Shown here in pieces: positions 54,973-63,535 of a stretch of 64,000 nucleotides of DNA; the first letter of the stretch is position 1, and every line of letters starts with the position of its first letter. The notes beneath the pieces are model-generated. The model had not been told where the DNA came from, made no database searches, and was given only the letters and a program-made list of their open reading frames with translations. This DNA is from Luminiphilus syltensis NOR5-1B. Its GTDB lineage: Bacteria > Pseudomonadota > Gammaproteobacteria > Pseudomonadales > Halieaceae. The translations under genes and the position numbers were made by a program. The stretch covers positions 543,009 to 607,008 of the forward strand of contig NZ_DS999411.1 of NCBI RefSeq assembly GCF_000158175.1, given 5' to 3'.

Positions 54973-55359
54973 CCGTGTTAATTACCCAAATCGGTGAAAG
55001 ATAACCGCCAGCCTCCGATTGGCGGAGGTCAACAAGCCAGATTCGAGAAATGGCTCAGCTCTGGCGACTCGACTACAGCGATGAACGACCGCACGAAAGT
55101 CTGGGATATAGGCCACCCAGCAGTTATCGGCAAAAACCGGAAAACTTGAGTTCAGAGGTGTCTCACTAACGGGTGAGTGGACATGTATGGCGACGATCCA
55201 TGAAAACGGCTTCGACCGATAGACCATCGGTAATCAGGCCGGATAGATCGCGGTCGCTCCGCACAACAAAGTAGAGGAGCAATGATCAGAGATTCTATGG
55301 GGAAAGGCTGTAGCATGGGGACGCGGTGAGTGCTTCTTTACGCTACAAGCCAATAAAAA
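54973..55359. other. Gap between the DUF885 gene and tRNA-Lys, containing an IS remnant
   Basis: About 390 bases. A small hairpin (CCTCCG at 55012-55017 with CGGAGG at 55023-55028) lies 39 bases after the DUF885 stop and may help end its transcript. Apart from the transposase fragment at 55050-55169, listed separately, nothing is recognised. Confidence 0.4.
55050..55169 (+). mobile_element. C-terminal fragment of an IS3-family transposase (OrfB)
   Basis: The frame reads MAQLWRLDYSDERPHESLGY, then RPPSSYRQKPENLSSEVSH and a stop. The W-R-L-D-Y-S-D-E-R-P-H-E-S-L-G block is the conserved C-terminal end of the IS3-group DDE transposase, including the terminal Glu region. Only about 40 residues survive; no upstream catalytic domain, orfA or terminal inverted repeats were found nearby. 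It sits about 190 bases from tRNA-Lys, at the edge of the accessory island. Confidence 0.75.
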
Positions 55360-55435
55360 TGGTGGGCCGTGCTGGGTTCGAACCAGCGACCAATTGGTTA
55401 AAAGCCAACTGCTCTACCGACTGAGCTAACGGCCC
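55360..55435 (-). tRNA. tRNA-Lys (anticodon UUU)
   Basis: A 76-base tRNA on the minus strand. It starts GGGCCGTTAGCTCAGTCGG, has the anticodon loop around TTGGCTTTTAACC (anticodon TTT) and the T arm GGTTCGAACCC, and ends CCA, encoded. The acceptor stem GGGCCGT pairs with ACGGCCC. Its promoter lies at 55458-55485. It stands in the short gap between the IS remnant and the VOC gene. Confidence 0.95.
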
Positions 55436-55457
55436 GTTGCTAAATCGCGAGGCGCGT

Positions 55458-55485
55458 ATCGTACCCAAGTGCCAGAAAACTGCAA
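55458..55485 (-). promoter_or_regulatory. Candidate promoter of tRNA-Lys
   Basis: On the minus strand TTGCAG (+ strand 55480-55485), a 16-base spacer, and TACGAT (55458-55463), placed 22 bases before the mature 5' end. GC-rich GCGCCTCGCG between the -10 and the tRNA resembles the discriminator region of stringently controlled stable-RNA promoters. Confidence 0.5.
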
Positions 55486-55514
55486 TACTTTTTAAGCATT
55501 TACCCGAGGAAACC

Positions 55515-55949
55515 ATGCCACGCCCCTTTCATTTAGCCTTCCCCACATCTGATCTTGCGCGTACGCGGGACTTTTACGTCGAGGCGCTGGGTTGTGCCCT
55601 TGGACGACAAGACGCCTCCTGGATCGACCTCGACTTCTTCGGCCACCAGCTGGTTTTTCATGAATGCGGGGGCTTCGTGTTACCCAAATCAAGCAATCCC
55701 GTAGACCAGGCCCAGGTGCCCATACCCCATTTCGGCGTAATTCTTGAGCCGATGGCTTTTGATCGTCTGGCGGAACACCTTGAACACCGAGTGGCGTTTT
55801 TGATCGAACCCACGGTCCGTTTTGCCGGGACGGCGGGTGAGCAAAAAACGCTGTTTTTCCTGGACCCCGACGGCTACGCGCTCGAATTCAAGAGCTTCGC
55901 CGATGATCGCTTTATTTTTGAGCCCTTCAGCGATGAAGGTCAGCCGTAG
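55515..55949 (+). CDS. VOC-superfamily protein (glyoxalase-like)
   Basis: 144 residues from ATG 55515, with CGAGGA upstream; the frame extends to 55437 into the tRNA promoter, so that start is rejected. Two VOC modules: [20 protein letters not shown] and the second with [20 protein letters not shown]. It ends in [15 protein letters not shown], with the usual metal-binding Glu. A conserved relative is common beside queC in gammaproteobacteria. It is convergent with queC and overlaps it by 10 bases. Function unknown. Confidence 0.87.
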   Translation: MPRPFHLAFPTSDLARTRDFYVEALGCALGRQDASWIDLDFFGHQLVFHECGGFVLPKSSNPVDQAQVPIPHFGVILEPMAFDRLAEHLEHRVAFLIEPTVRFAGTAGEQKTLFFLDPDGYALEFKSFADDRFIFEPFSDEGQP

Positions 55950-56614
55950 CGGGTTGGATCCTCGACACCGGCCTCTCGAAAACCGGCTCTGCGCAGCCGA
56001 CAGCTGTCGCAGCGACCACAGGCGAGGCCCTCGCCATCAGGCTGGTAGCAGGACACGGTCAACGCGTAATCGACACCGAGCTCAGTGCCCGCGCGAATGA
56101 TGTCGCCCTTGGTCATATCGATAATCGGCGTACAAACCGCCAGAGGATGACCTTCAACGCCCGCTTTGGTGGCGACAGCCGCGAGCGAGCGGAACGCGTC
56201 AATAAACGCCGGTCGGCAATCGGGATACCCCGAATAATCCACGGCGTTAACACCGATATGAATTTCATCGGCGTCCAGGACCTCGGCCCAGCCCAGCGCA
56301 ATGGAGAGAAACACCGTGTTACGCGCGGGTACGTAGGTGACGGGAATCCCCTCGGTGGGCGAGGTAGGCACCGCGATTGATGTATCCGTAAGTGCGGAAC
56401 CACCGATTGTGGAGAGATCCAGCTGAACGACTTTGTGCACGGTACCCGGCACGCTGGATGCCACATGCGCCGCCGCCTTGAGTTCCGCACGATGACGCTG
56501 ACCGTAATCAAAACTCAGCGCAAAGCACTGTCGGCCCGCAGCGGCCGCCATTGCCAGCACGGTAGCGGAATCAAGCCCTCCCGAGACCAGCACCACCGCT
56601 TTTTTACTGCTCAT
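55940..56614 (-). CDS. queC: 7-cyano-7-deazaguanine synthase QueC
   Basis: 224 residues from ATG 56614 ([20 protein letters not shown]); the open frame reaches 56692 but would overlap queE. The enzyme makes preQ0 from carboxydeazaguanine in the queuosine tRNA pathway, using ATP. The PP-loop is [26 protein letters not shown] lies mid-protein, and the zinc site CxxC set is in [19 protein letters not shown] near the end. queE is immediately upstream with a 7-base gap. The pair is at the far end of the Tol-Pal run. Confidence 0.93.
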   Translation of the reverse strand: MSSKKAVVLVSGGLDSATVLAMAAAAGRQCFALSFDYGQRHRAELKAAAHVASSVPGTVHKVVQLDLSTIGGSALTDTSIAVPTSPTEGIPVTYVPARNTVFLSIALGWAEVLDADEIHIGVNAVDYSGYPDCRPAFIDAFRSLAAVATKAGVEGHPLAVCTPIIDMTKGDIIRAGTELGVDYALTVSCYQPDGEGLACGRCDSCRLRRAGFREAGVEDPTRYG

Positions 56615-56621
56615 TGCTGTT

Positions 56622-57275
56622 TTAGTGTCCTGGCGCATCGTTCCACAACAGTTTATGCAGCTGTAGCTGTAACCGCGCCGCCAGCCGATCATCGAGCAAC
56701 CACTGGGCCAACTCGGCGGGTTCGACTACGCCATAGGACGGAGAGAACAACACGTCGGACACCCGGGTCGGCAGCTTGAACTCATCGAGTTTAAACCGGG
56801 CCCACTCGTAATCGGTGCGACTGCAAACAACAAATTTGATCTGGTCATGGGGGGTTAATTGCTCAATATTTGACCAGTCATTGCGATGGCACTCGCCGGA
56901 GTCGGGGGTTTTCAGATCCAGCACACGGCTAACCCGGGTATCCGCTCCGGCTATCGGCATGGCGCCACTGGTCTCCAGCGAGACGTCGTAGCCACGATCA
57001 CACAGCGCGGTTAACAGCGATAAACACTCGGGTTGTGCCAGCGGCTCTCCACCAGTGACGCAAACTCGAGTACAGGAGAAGCCTGCAACCCGCTCCAGGA
57101 TGTCGTCGAGGGTGGTGAGTTCGCCGCCGGAGAACGCATAGGCGGTATCGCAATAAACACAGCGCAGGGGACAGCCCGTCAAACGAACAAATACCGTGGG
57201 CAGCCCTACAGTGCGGGCCTCACCCTGCAACGAGTGAAAAATCTCGGTGATACGCAATGTCGTCGCAACCGCCAT
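56622..57275 (-). CDS. queE: 7-carboxy-7-deazaguanine synthase QueE
   Basis: A 217-residue radical SAM enzyme that forms carboxydeazaguanine from carboxy-tetrahydropterin. The [4Fe-4S] cysteines are Cys35, Cys39 and Cys42 (CPLRCVYC). Upstream are [20 protein letters not shown] (substrate pocket), and later [11 protein letters not shown]. It lies 18 bases after cpoB and 7 bases before queC, a layout shared with many gammaproteobacteria. Start [10 protein letters not shown]. Confidence 0.94.
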   Translation of the reverse strand: MAVATTLRITEIFHSLQGEARTVGLPTVFVRLTGCPLRCVYCDTAYAFSGGELTTLDDILERVAGFSCTRVCVTGGEPLAQPECLSLLTALCDRGYDVSLETSGAMPIAGADTRVSRVLDLKTPDSGECHRNDWSNIEQLTPHDQIKFVVCSRTDYEWARFKLDEFKLPTRVSDVLFSPSYGVVEPAELAQWLLDDRLAARLQLQLHKLLWNDAPGH

Positions 57276-57293
57276 ACCTTTAACTTAGGCCAA

Positions 57294-58208
57294 TCAGAAG
57301 TTTTGATCGAGAAAATCCTGGGCCAGCTGCGCCGCGGGATGCCCCTTCTGACCGTACTCGCGGATCGCCCGGTCGAGATACTCTTTCGAACGCTGACGAT
57401 TGCCCTTGATGTAATGCACCCGGCCCAGCTTGTAGAGCGCATCGGGGATCTTCGGGTTATTGGGGTATTGGTCGAGCAGCAGCTTAAAGCTCTGCCGCGC
57501 CATCTCGGGTTCAGCGGGATCAACCACCAGATAGAGCTCCCCCAGCCAGTAGTGCGCATTGGGCGCGTACCGGCCAAAGGGATAGTCACCCAAAAAGGCC
57601 TTGAAAGCCGAAACCGCAGGTGCGAATCGACGTTGCTTCACCAATTCATAAGCACTCTGATAAGCGGCTTCTTCGGCTGGCGTCGCCTGGACATCACTCG
57701 CACCCGAGCCCGCCACCGGCGGCGAAACTGACGGGGCTGTGCGTCCCGCATCGGCCGCAGCCGGATTAAGCGGAGCGCCGCCGGAGAGCCCAGCCAGACG
57801 TCGATCAATATCGATGTAACGCTCGAGGCTTTGCTCCTGTAGTTGCTGAATCTGCTGCGACTGCTCCTCAACTAGCCCGTTCAGGCGACGGACCTCGGCC
57901 TGTAACTGCTGGATCTGGATAACCAGATCGCCTGCATTGTTAATCGCCCCGCCCCCGTCAGCCTGAGATTCAACGATGGGCTCCGCTGCCAGCGTCGTTC
58001 CCGAATAGGGACGAATGCCAACGGCGGTCGAGCTGGGGTTGGCAGCGCCAGGCATGGGTGATGACGGGGCTTGCTGCAACCGTTGGCGCTCAGCAGCCGC
58101 GCGCTCGGCCTCAACATCGATGTAATCCTGCGCCCCTGCCGGGAACGACATCGCATAGACGAAAAAGCCGGCGACAAGCGCCGGCTTTACCGGAAGGTTC
58201 CAATTCAA
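57294..58208 (-). CDS. cpoB: Cell division coordinator CpoB (YbgF), tol-pal operon
   Basis: A 304-residue periplasmic protein. The signal peptide ends FPAGAQD. A coiled-coil trimerisation segment (residues 80-130, INNAGDLVIQIQQLQAEVRR ... QSQQIQQLQEQSLERYIDID) precedes a TPR domain (AAYQSAYELVKQRRFAPAVS, then repeats with YPFGRYAPNAHYWLGELY and YPNNPKIPDALYKLGRVHY). It links the Tol-Pal machine to peptidoglycan synthase PBP1B at division. It begins 13 bases after pal, on the same transcript. Confidence 0.93.
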   Translation of the reverse strand: MNWNLPVKPALVAGFFVYAMSFPAGAQDYIDVEAERAAAERQRLQQAPSSPMPGAANPSSTAVGIRPYSGTTLAAEPIVESQADGGGAINNAGDLVIQIQQLQAEVRRLNGLVEEQSQQIQQLQEQSLERYIDIDRRLAGLSGGAPLNPAAADAGRTAPSVSPPVAGSGASDVQATPAEEAAYQSAYELVKQRRFAPAVSAFKAFLGDYPFGRYAPNAHYWLGELYLVVDPAEPEMARQSFKLLLDQYPNNPKIPDALYKLGRVHYIKGNRQRSKEYLDRAIREYGQKGHPAAQLAQDFLDQNF

Positions 58209-58221
58209 GTTGAAGGTCCTC

Positions 58222-58764
58222 TTACTTGAGTTCTACCCGACGATTTTCGCTCCAGTTCGCCTCACCAGAGCCAAAGGCGATCGGGTTCTCTTCCCCGTAG
58301 CTGATGGTCTCGATACGGTAGCTGGGCACCCCATTCGCCACCATGTAATCGCGCACGGCGTTGGCACGGCGCTCGCCCAGCGCGAGGTTGTATTCACGGG
58401 TTCCACGCTCATCGGTATGACCCTCGAGCCGGATGCTTTCATCGGAAACGAGCAGCAGGGCGATGTGGGCATCAATGGCCATGCGCGACGCGTCGTTGAG
58501 CTCAGAGCTGTCAAAGGCGAAATAAAACACACTACCGGCCGCCATTGCCGCGTCTTTAAGACGATCCTGCTCAGCCATGGCCGCGGCACGGGCCGCCTGC
58601 GCTTCGGCTTCGGCCGCCGCCTGTTGTGCGGCTGCTTCAGCAGCAGCGGCCTCGGCGGCGGCTGCCGCTTCCTGCTCTTTGGAGTCAGTGCCAGAACACG
58701 CCGCCAGAATCAGTGAAGCAAAAGATACAGCGACGAGTTTTCCAGCGTTTGAAACTGCTTTCAT
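58222..58764 (-). CDS. pal: Peptidoglycan-associated lipoprotein Pal
   Basis: A 180-residue outer-membrane lipoprotein that binds peptidoglycan and TolB. Lipobox LAAC with Cys23, then an unusually long Ala/Glu-rich linker (residues 30-68), an OmpA-like domain (FYFAFDSSELNDASRM) and the peptidoglycan motif IRLEGHTDERGTREYNLALG. AGGAAG precedes ATG 58764 by 7 bases. The linker is richer in Ala than is typical for Pal. It follows tolB after 111 bases. Confidence 0.95.
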   Translation of the reverse strand: MKAVSNAGKLVAVSFASLILAACSGTDSKEQEAAAAAEAAAAEAAAQQAAAEAEAQAARAAAMAEQDRLKDAAMAAGSVFYFAFDSSELNDASRMAIDAHIALLLVSDESIRLEGHTDERGTREYNLALGERRANAVRDYMVANGVPSYRIETISYGEENPIAFGSGEANWSENRRVELK

Positions 58765-58875
58765 GGGATTCTTCCTATGGTTTTATTAATCAAAACAATA
58801 CAGACGCCTAATGTAGCGTATGTCTACCTGGTTTGTTTAGGGCTTTAGAGGGTATTTTACCCCCCTAATCCCCGT

Positions 58876-60183
58876 TTAGCGATAAAAATAAGGCGACCAG
58901 GCCGGCTCCTGGACATGACCTCCATCCCTGGCGGGTAAACTGAAGCGAACACCCCCATCAACAGCGACGGCACCCAGAATGCCCTTGTCATCACGCTTGG
59001 TGGCATAAAGGACGATCGATCCGTTGGGCGCGATACTCGGACTTTCATCGAGGCTGGTTGAGGTCAATATGGTCAGCCGGCTGGTGACGAGGTCATGAAC
59101 GGCAATGTGGTACTGACCGTTCTGCTGGTGCACCAGGGCTACATTGCGTCCGTCCTGAGCCACCCTTGCACGGGCATTGTAGCTCCCCTCAAAGGTGACA
59201 CGGGTAATCTGGCCGCTGCTTAAGTCGTAACGGTAGATTTGGGGCCGGCCACCACGATCGGAGGTAAACAGCAGGGATCGGCCATCGGGCATCCAGGTCG
59301 GCTCGGTATCGATGGCGTAATGCCGGGTCAGTCGGCGTAACTTTTTACTGGCCAAATTCATCAGGTAGATATCGGGGCTGCCATCCTTGGAGAGCACCAT
59401 TGCCATCGAGTTGCCATCGGGAGACCAGACAGGGGAATTGTTGAGGCCCTTAAAATTAGTCAGTTGCTCCCGAACGCCGGTACGCAGATTCTGCCGATAA
59501 ATGGCGGGGCGGCTGGTCTCGAACGACACATAAGCCACTTCACTACCATCGGGGGACCACGATGGCGCCATAATAGGATCACGGCCTTCAAACAATACGA
59601 TGGGCCTGGCGCCATCGGCATCTGAGAGTACGAGGCGATAAAAGTCCTTACCGTTCGGATTTCGCGTCACCGAGACATAAAGCAGGCGGGTGGCAAAGGC
59701 CCCGGGGATGCCCGTCAGCCGCTCATACACCGCATCGGCGATCTGGTGGGCCAGCATGCGAATTTCCTGAACCGAACCGGATACCGTCCCGGAATCAATC
59801 TCCAGCTGTCGGATCGCATCGAACAATTGGTATTCGATTCGCACCGGACCATCGCCGGACCTGGCGCCGGACACCCGACCGATCAGCACGTACTCACTGG
59901 ATAAGGCGCGCCAGTCACGGAAATAAATATCGCTCGCCCGGTCGGGAAAACTCAGCATGTCGCGACGGCTGACCGGCGCGAACTGGCCGCTGCGCGCCAG
60001 ATCTGAATCAATAATCCGCGCCACATCGTCGGGCGCCGTGCCCACCCCCTGCCAACCGAAAGGCACCACGGCGATAGGCGTGGGATTGTCGACCCCCTGG
60101 TTGATCTCAATTTGCAACTGGGCCGAGGCGCCAGCGCTTAATACCAGTGCCAACAAACCCACAAAAACGGCGAAACGACGCAT
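58876..60183 (-). CDS. tolB: Tol-Pal system protein TolB
   Basis: A 435-residue periplasmic protein with a signal peptide ending SAGASAQ. The N-terminal domain (residues 25-170) precedes a six-bladed beta-propeller of WSPDG repeats (APSWSPDGSEVAYVSF, NSPVWSPDGNSMAMVL, TEPTWMPDGRSLLFTS). The propeller docks Pal and colicins. It overlaps the tolA stop by 1 base, in the normal operon order. Length matches the family (about 430). Confidence 0.96.
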   Translation of the reverse strand: MRRFAVFVGLLALVLSAGASAQLQIEINQGVDNPTPIAVVPFGWQGVGTAPDDVARIIDSDLARSGQFAPVSRRDMLSFPDRASDIYFRDWRALSSEYVLIGRVSGARSGDGPVRIEYQLFDAIRQLEIDSGTVSGSVQEIRMLAHQIADAVYERLTGIPGAFATRLLYVSVTRNPNGKDFYRLVLSDADGARPIVLFEGRDPIMAPSWSPDGSEVAYVSFETSRPAIYRQNLRTGVREQLTNFKGLNNSPVWSPDGNSMAMVLSKDGSPDIYLMNLASKKLRRLTRHYAIDTEPTWMPDGRSLLFTSDRGGRPQIYRYDLSSGQITRVTFEGSYNARARVAQDGRNVALVHQQNGQYHIAVHDLVTSRLTILTSTSLDESPSIAPNGSIVLYATKRDDKGILGAVAVDGGVRFSLPARDGGHVQEPAWSPYFYR

Positions 60184-60905
60184 CAGTACCTCAAGTCCTC
60201 TGGACGGAAAATCAATTGAAATCGACGAAAATCGCGTTCAAAGAGGTTGGGCTTTAGCTGCGCCACCTCTGGAAAACGACCGGCACGCTCCACCGCGCTG
60301 ATCGCACTGCGATCGAAGGCGGTGTTACCACTGGATTGAAGCACACTTACACCCACAACATCACCCGTGGGCACCAGCTGAATCTCCAGCCTGGCCACCA
60401 TACCGTTGCGGGCACTGGGAGGACGAGTCCAGCGGCTGACTACCGCCTGCTGGATAACCGCAGCCACAGTGTCGGTCATCGACGCGTTGGTCCCTGCCGC
60501 AGCAGTGGTCTCTCTATCGAGGACCGCATCCATCTCTGTCCGGGTTAACGCAGCCAACTCCGTTTCGGTAAATTCAGGCTTGGGTTCAGGAGTGGGTTCG
60601 GGTGGCTTCTGTTTTACTGTCGTGTCAGGGGGTGGCGCCTGCTTTTTAGGCTGAGGTTTCGGTTTCGGCGGTGTCTTCTTAGGCGCTGGCGCCTTCTTTT
60701 TCGGTGTCGCTTTGGGGGCAGGCGGCTGCTTTTTGGGGCGCAGCTGTTCCGCTGAAATAATGGTGGCCTGAATCGCTCTTGGCTTTGGAGTGGCGGCAAT
60801 CACCGTCTTGGTCTCCGGCCAACGCAGGGTGAGAAAGGCAATCAGAACAGCGTGCAACAACACCGTCGCCGCCAGGGGAAAACCAATATAAAACGTCCGA
60901 TCCAT
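60183..60905 (-). CDS. tolA: TolA inner-membrane/periplasmic energy transducer
   Basis: 240 residues from ATG 60905 (MDRTFYIGFPLAATVLLHAV), with GAGGGTG upstream. The frame extends to 61196 but lies across tolR and is rejected. One N-terminal membrane helix (residues 7-28) is followed by a Lys/Pro/Ala-rich rod (PPAPKATPKKKAPAPKKTPP) and a C-terminal TonB/TolA-like domain (SRWTRPPSARNGMVARLEIQ ... AFDRSAISAVERAGRFPEVA). Shorter than the roughly 420 of E. coli TolA, mainly in the rod. It links the TolQR motor to TolB and Pal. Confidence 0.92.
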   Translation of the reverse strand: MDRTFYIGFPLAATVLLHAVLIAFLTLRWPETKTVIAATPKPRAIQATIISAEQLRPKKQPPAPKATPKKKAPAPKKTPPKPKPQPKKQAPPPDTTVKQKPPEPTPEPKPEFTETELAALTRTEMDAVLDRETTAAAGTNASMTDTVAAVIQQAVVSRWTRPPSARNGMVARLEIQLVPTGDVVGVSVLQSSGNTAFDRSAISAVERAGRFPEVAQLKPNLFERDFRRFQLIFRPEDLRY

Positions 60906-60978
60906 GGCCACCCTCAGGGCTCCACGGGGCTCTCGGTGACCAGCCCAACCGAGGGGGCACCCGCCTCCTGTAAGGCCG

Positions 60979-61329
60979 TCATAACCGTGACACGCGCCCG
61001 TACGCAACGGCCTCGTCACCCCAGACCAATACCGGTTTATCGGGGTTGCGTCGCAGTACTGCACCCACACGCTGGCGGATGGTGGCCAACTCCAGCGCCT
61101 GCTTGCCGTCGCCGCCAAGGTTGAGGAAGAGCGCGCCCGCAGCATCCACAGAAACAATAAGGGGTTCGCTGTCCTGGTTATCAACCGGCGCCGCATCGGC
61201 CTTGGGCAGGCTGACTTCCACGCCCTGCATGAGCATTGGTGCCGTCACCATGAAAATAATCAGCAGCACCAGCATGACGTCGATGTAAGGCACTACATTG
61301 ATTTCCGCGACGGCTCGCCGTTTGCGCAT
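60979..61329 (-). CDS. tolR: TolR, apparently frameshifted near its C terminus
   Basis: Stator-type protein of the TolQRA motor. The first 113 residues are normal: RAVAEINVVPYIDVMLVLLI holds the membrane helix and the essential Asp. The frame then ends VAYGRVSRL. One base more would give GRVVTVMTALQEAGAPSVGL and then VTESPVEP ending at 60914, which is the expected TolR C terminus and would leave 8 bases to tolA. The deletion would be a G near 60989-60993. So the gene reads on to 60914 unless the missing base is a sequencing error. tolQ ends 6 bases upstream. Confidence 0.85.
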   Translation of the reverse strand: MRKRRAVAEINVVPYIDVMLVLLIIFMVTAPMLMQGVEVSLPKADAAPVDNQDSEPLIVSVDAAGALFLNLGGDGKQALELATIRQRVGAVLRRNPDKPVLVWGDEAVAYGRVSRL

Positions 61330-61335
61330 GATGAC

Positions 61336-62040
61336 TCAGCCCCGATTTCGCGAGCGAACCGCGTAGGATTGACGCTGCAAAATACCGGAGAACTCATCGA
61401 CAAACGTGTCGTACCTATTGATCAGGCCATCGACCCTGGCGGCAAAACGGTTATACGCCAGCACCGCGGGAATAGCGGCAAACAGCCCCATGGCGGTGGC
61501 AATCAACGCCTCTGAAATGCCCGGAGCCACAGCGGCAAGGGTGGCCTGGGTAGCATTGGCCAGCCCTCGAAAGGAATGCATTATCCCCCAGACGGTGCCG
61601 AACAGCCCGATGTAGGGACTGGTGGAGCCCACCGAGGCAAGAAAGGGCAAATGCATCTCCAGACGATCACCCTCCCGTAAGGTGGCGACGCGCATCGCTC
61701 GCCGTGCACCCTCGAGCACCGCATCAGCATCGATGTCAGACTGCTGGGATAAACGGGAAAACTCCTTAAAACCAGCGCGGAAGATGCTCTCAATACCCGT
61801 TGGCGGTTGGCCATCGTTAACCGCCTGATTGCCCTCGCGATACAGCTCGGCCAGATCAACGCCAGACCAGAACTGTTCCTCGAAATCGAGCAGGGCATCA
61901 TCGGTCCGGCGCAGCAGGATCATCCGCTGCACAATCATGTACCACGAAGTGACCGATGCCAGCACCAGCAGCAGCATGACCAGCTGCACCGTAATACTGG
62001 CCCCTAAAATCAACTCGATCAGACCGAGTTCTTCGTTCAC
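61336..62040 (-). CDS. tolQ: Tol-Pal motor protein TolQ
   Basis: A 234-residue inner-membrane protein of the MotA/TolQ/ExbB family, which forms the proton channel with TolR. Three membrane segments: SITVQLVMLLLVLASVTSWY near the start, and two after residue 125 (VGSTSPYIGLFGTVWGIMHS, then ISEALIATAMGLFAAIPAVL). The conserved GLFGTVWGIM and the Thr/Ala-rich channel face are intact. The start codon is 14 bases after ybgC. Length matches E. coli (230). Confidence 0.95.
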   Translation of the reverse strand: MNEELGLIELILGASITVQLVMLLLVLASVTSWYMIVQRMILLRRTDDALLDFEEQFWSGVDLAELYREGNQAVNDGQPPTGIESIFRAGFKEFSRLSQQSDIDADAVLEGARRAMRVATLREGDRLEMHLPFLASVGSTSPYIGLFGTVWGIMHSFRGLANATQATLAAVAPGISEALIATAMGLFAAIPAVLAYNRFAARVDGLINRYDTFVDEFSGILQRQSYAVRSRNRG

Positions 62041-62054
62041 AGGTTTCTCCCTTG

Positions 62055-62480
62055 TTAGTCGCTGTCGCCCACCGACACCGCCCTGTTAAGTGTCCGGCGC
62101 ATTTCCGCCGGCATGCGCCGTGCTACACCTTCTTCCCTCGCCACCGTGGCGATGGTCACCGTGCCCTCGGCGAGCACGGCGTCGTCATCGCGGCGAACAC
62201 TCTGGTTAAAAACGACTTTCGCAGCACCGGCACTCACTATCGACGCCGTCACCTGAAGGCAATCATCGAGCCGAGCCGACTGTTTATAGTCGACACTCAC
62301 TCCTGTGACCACAAACATCAGGTCATCATCGAGCAAAGCCGCCTTGTCGTAACCCAACGTACGCATAAACTCGGTTCGCGCTCGTTCGAAGTATTTCAGA
62401 TAGTTAACGTAGTAGACGATGCCGCCCGCATCGGTATCTTCAATGTAGACCCTGACCGGCAGGGAAAATTCCCCCGTCAT
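62055..62480 (-). CDS. ybgC: Tol-Pal-associated acyl-CoA thioesterase YbgC
   Basis: A 141-residue hot-dog thioesterase at the head of the tol run. The active-site region is [20 protein letters not shown] (11-30), with Asp18 as the expected catalytic residue. It acts on short or medium acyl-CoA and binds acyl carrier protein in other species. It overlaps the ruvB stop by 4 bases (ATGA), so ruvAB and ybgC-tol are one unit. Confidence 0.95.
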   Translation of the reverse strand: MTGEFSLPVRVYIEDTDAGGIVYYVNYLKYFERARTEFMRTLGYDKAALLDDDLMFVVTGVSVDYKQSARLDDCLQVTASIVSAGAAKVVFNQSVRRDDDAVLAEGTVTIATVAREEGVARRMPAEMRRTLNRAVSVGDSD

Positions 62481-63535
62481 TCCGCCTCCCCATCGAGGGG
62501 CTCCAGCGGCAGTGCAGCGGTGCCCGGGACCTCAGGAGGCCGCAAACCGAAGTGGGCATAGGCATTGCGGGTGACCATTCGGCCCCGCGGCGTTCGGATA
62601 ATGTAACCCTGCTGTATCAAATAGGGTTCCAGCACATCTTCGAGGGTGCCTCGCTCCTCGGATAAGGCCGCGGCCAGACTGTCGATACCCACCGGCCCGC
62701 CGTCGAATTTTTCAATCAGCATCAACAACAAACGCCGATCGAGGTGATCGAGACCCAGCTGATCGACATTGAGCATATCGAGAGCACGGGCTGCCACGTC
62801 GGCGGTGATCGCTCCATCGGCCTTGACTTCGGCGTAGTCCCTGACGCGCCGGAGTAGTCGGTTGGCGATCCGGGGTGTGCCCCGGGCGCGACGTGCAATT
62901 TCCCGGGCGCCCTGTTCATCAAGAGAAATCGACAAAATGGTCCCCGACCGCAGAACAATACGCGTCAAATCATCGACCTCATAAAATTCGAGGCGCTGTA
63001 CGATGCCAAAACGATCCCGAAGCGGCGACGTTAGCAAACCGGCCCGCGTCGTTGCACCCACCAGCGTGAAGGGCGGAAGGTCGAGCTTGATAGAGCGCGC
63101 CGCAGGCCCTTCACCAATCATAATATCGAGCTGGTAGTCCTCCATGGCGGGGTATAGCACCTCCTCCACATAGGGGCTAAGCCGGTGAATTTCATCGATG
63201 AAAAGCACGTCGCCCGGCTCAAGATTAGTCATCAATGCCGCAATATCACCGGCCTTCTCGAGTACGGGACCACTGGTGGTCTTCAGCGACACCCCCATTT
63301 CATGGGCGATAATGCTGGCCAGTGTGGTCTTACCCAGGCCGGGAGGGCCAAAAATCAGAGTGTGGTCCAATGGCTCCCCGCGCCCTTTCGCGGCGCTGAG
63401 GAAAATCTCCATCTGCTCCCGAACCACGCGCTGGCCGAGATAATCCGCGAGGGTCTTGGGTCGAATCGCCCGATCAACGGCCTCCTCGTTACTGCCCTCG
63501 GGGTTGGCCGCTATCAGCCGGTCTGTTTCTATCAC
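62477..63535 (-). CDS. ruvB: Holliday junction branch-migration helicase RuvB
   Basis: A 352-residue AAA+ motor. Walker A is FGPPGLGKT (62-70), Walker B is LFIDEIHRL near residue 115, and the sensor region is near [15 protein letters not shown]. The C-terminal winged helix includes [14 protein letters not shown]. Length is typical (336-350). It overlaps ruvA by 4 bases and ybgC by 4. Confidence 0.97.
   Translation of the reverse strand: MIETDRLIAANPEGSNEEAVDRAIRPKTLADYLGQRVVREQMEIFLSAAKGRGEPLDHTLIFGPPGLGKTTLASIIAHEMGVSLKTTSGPVLEKAGDIAALMTNLEPGDVLFIDEIHRLSPYVEEVLYPAMEDYQLDIMIGEGPAARSIKLDLPPFTLVGATTRAGLLTSPLRDRFGIVQRLEFYEVDDLTRIVLRSGTILSISLDEQGAREIARRARGTPRIANRLLRRVRDYAEVKADGAITADVAARALDMLNVDQLGLDHLDRRLLLMLIEKFDGGPVGIDSLAAALSEERGTLEDVLEPYLIQQGYIIRTPRGRMVTRNAYAHFGLRPPEVPGTAALPLEPLDGEAE

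Noticed and set aside
55360-55435. tRNA-Lys as the attachment site of an integrated island
   Set aside because: I saw no second copy of the tRNA 3' end and no integrase gene in the window.
60906-61196. N-terminal extension of the tolA frame
   Set aside because: It runs over tolR in another frame; the membrane helix and ribosome binding site support ATG 60905.
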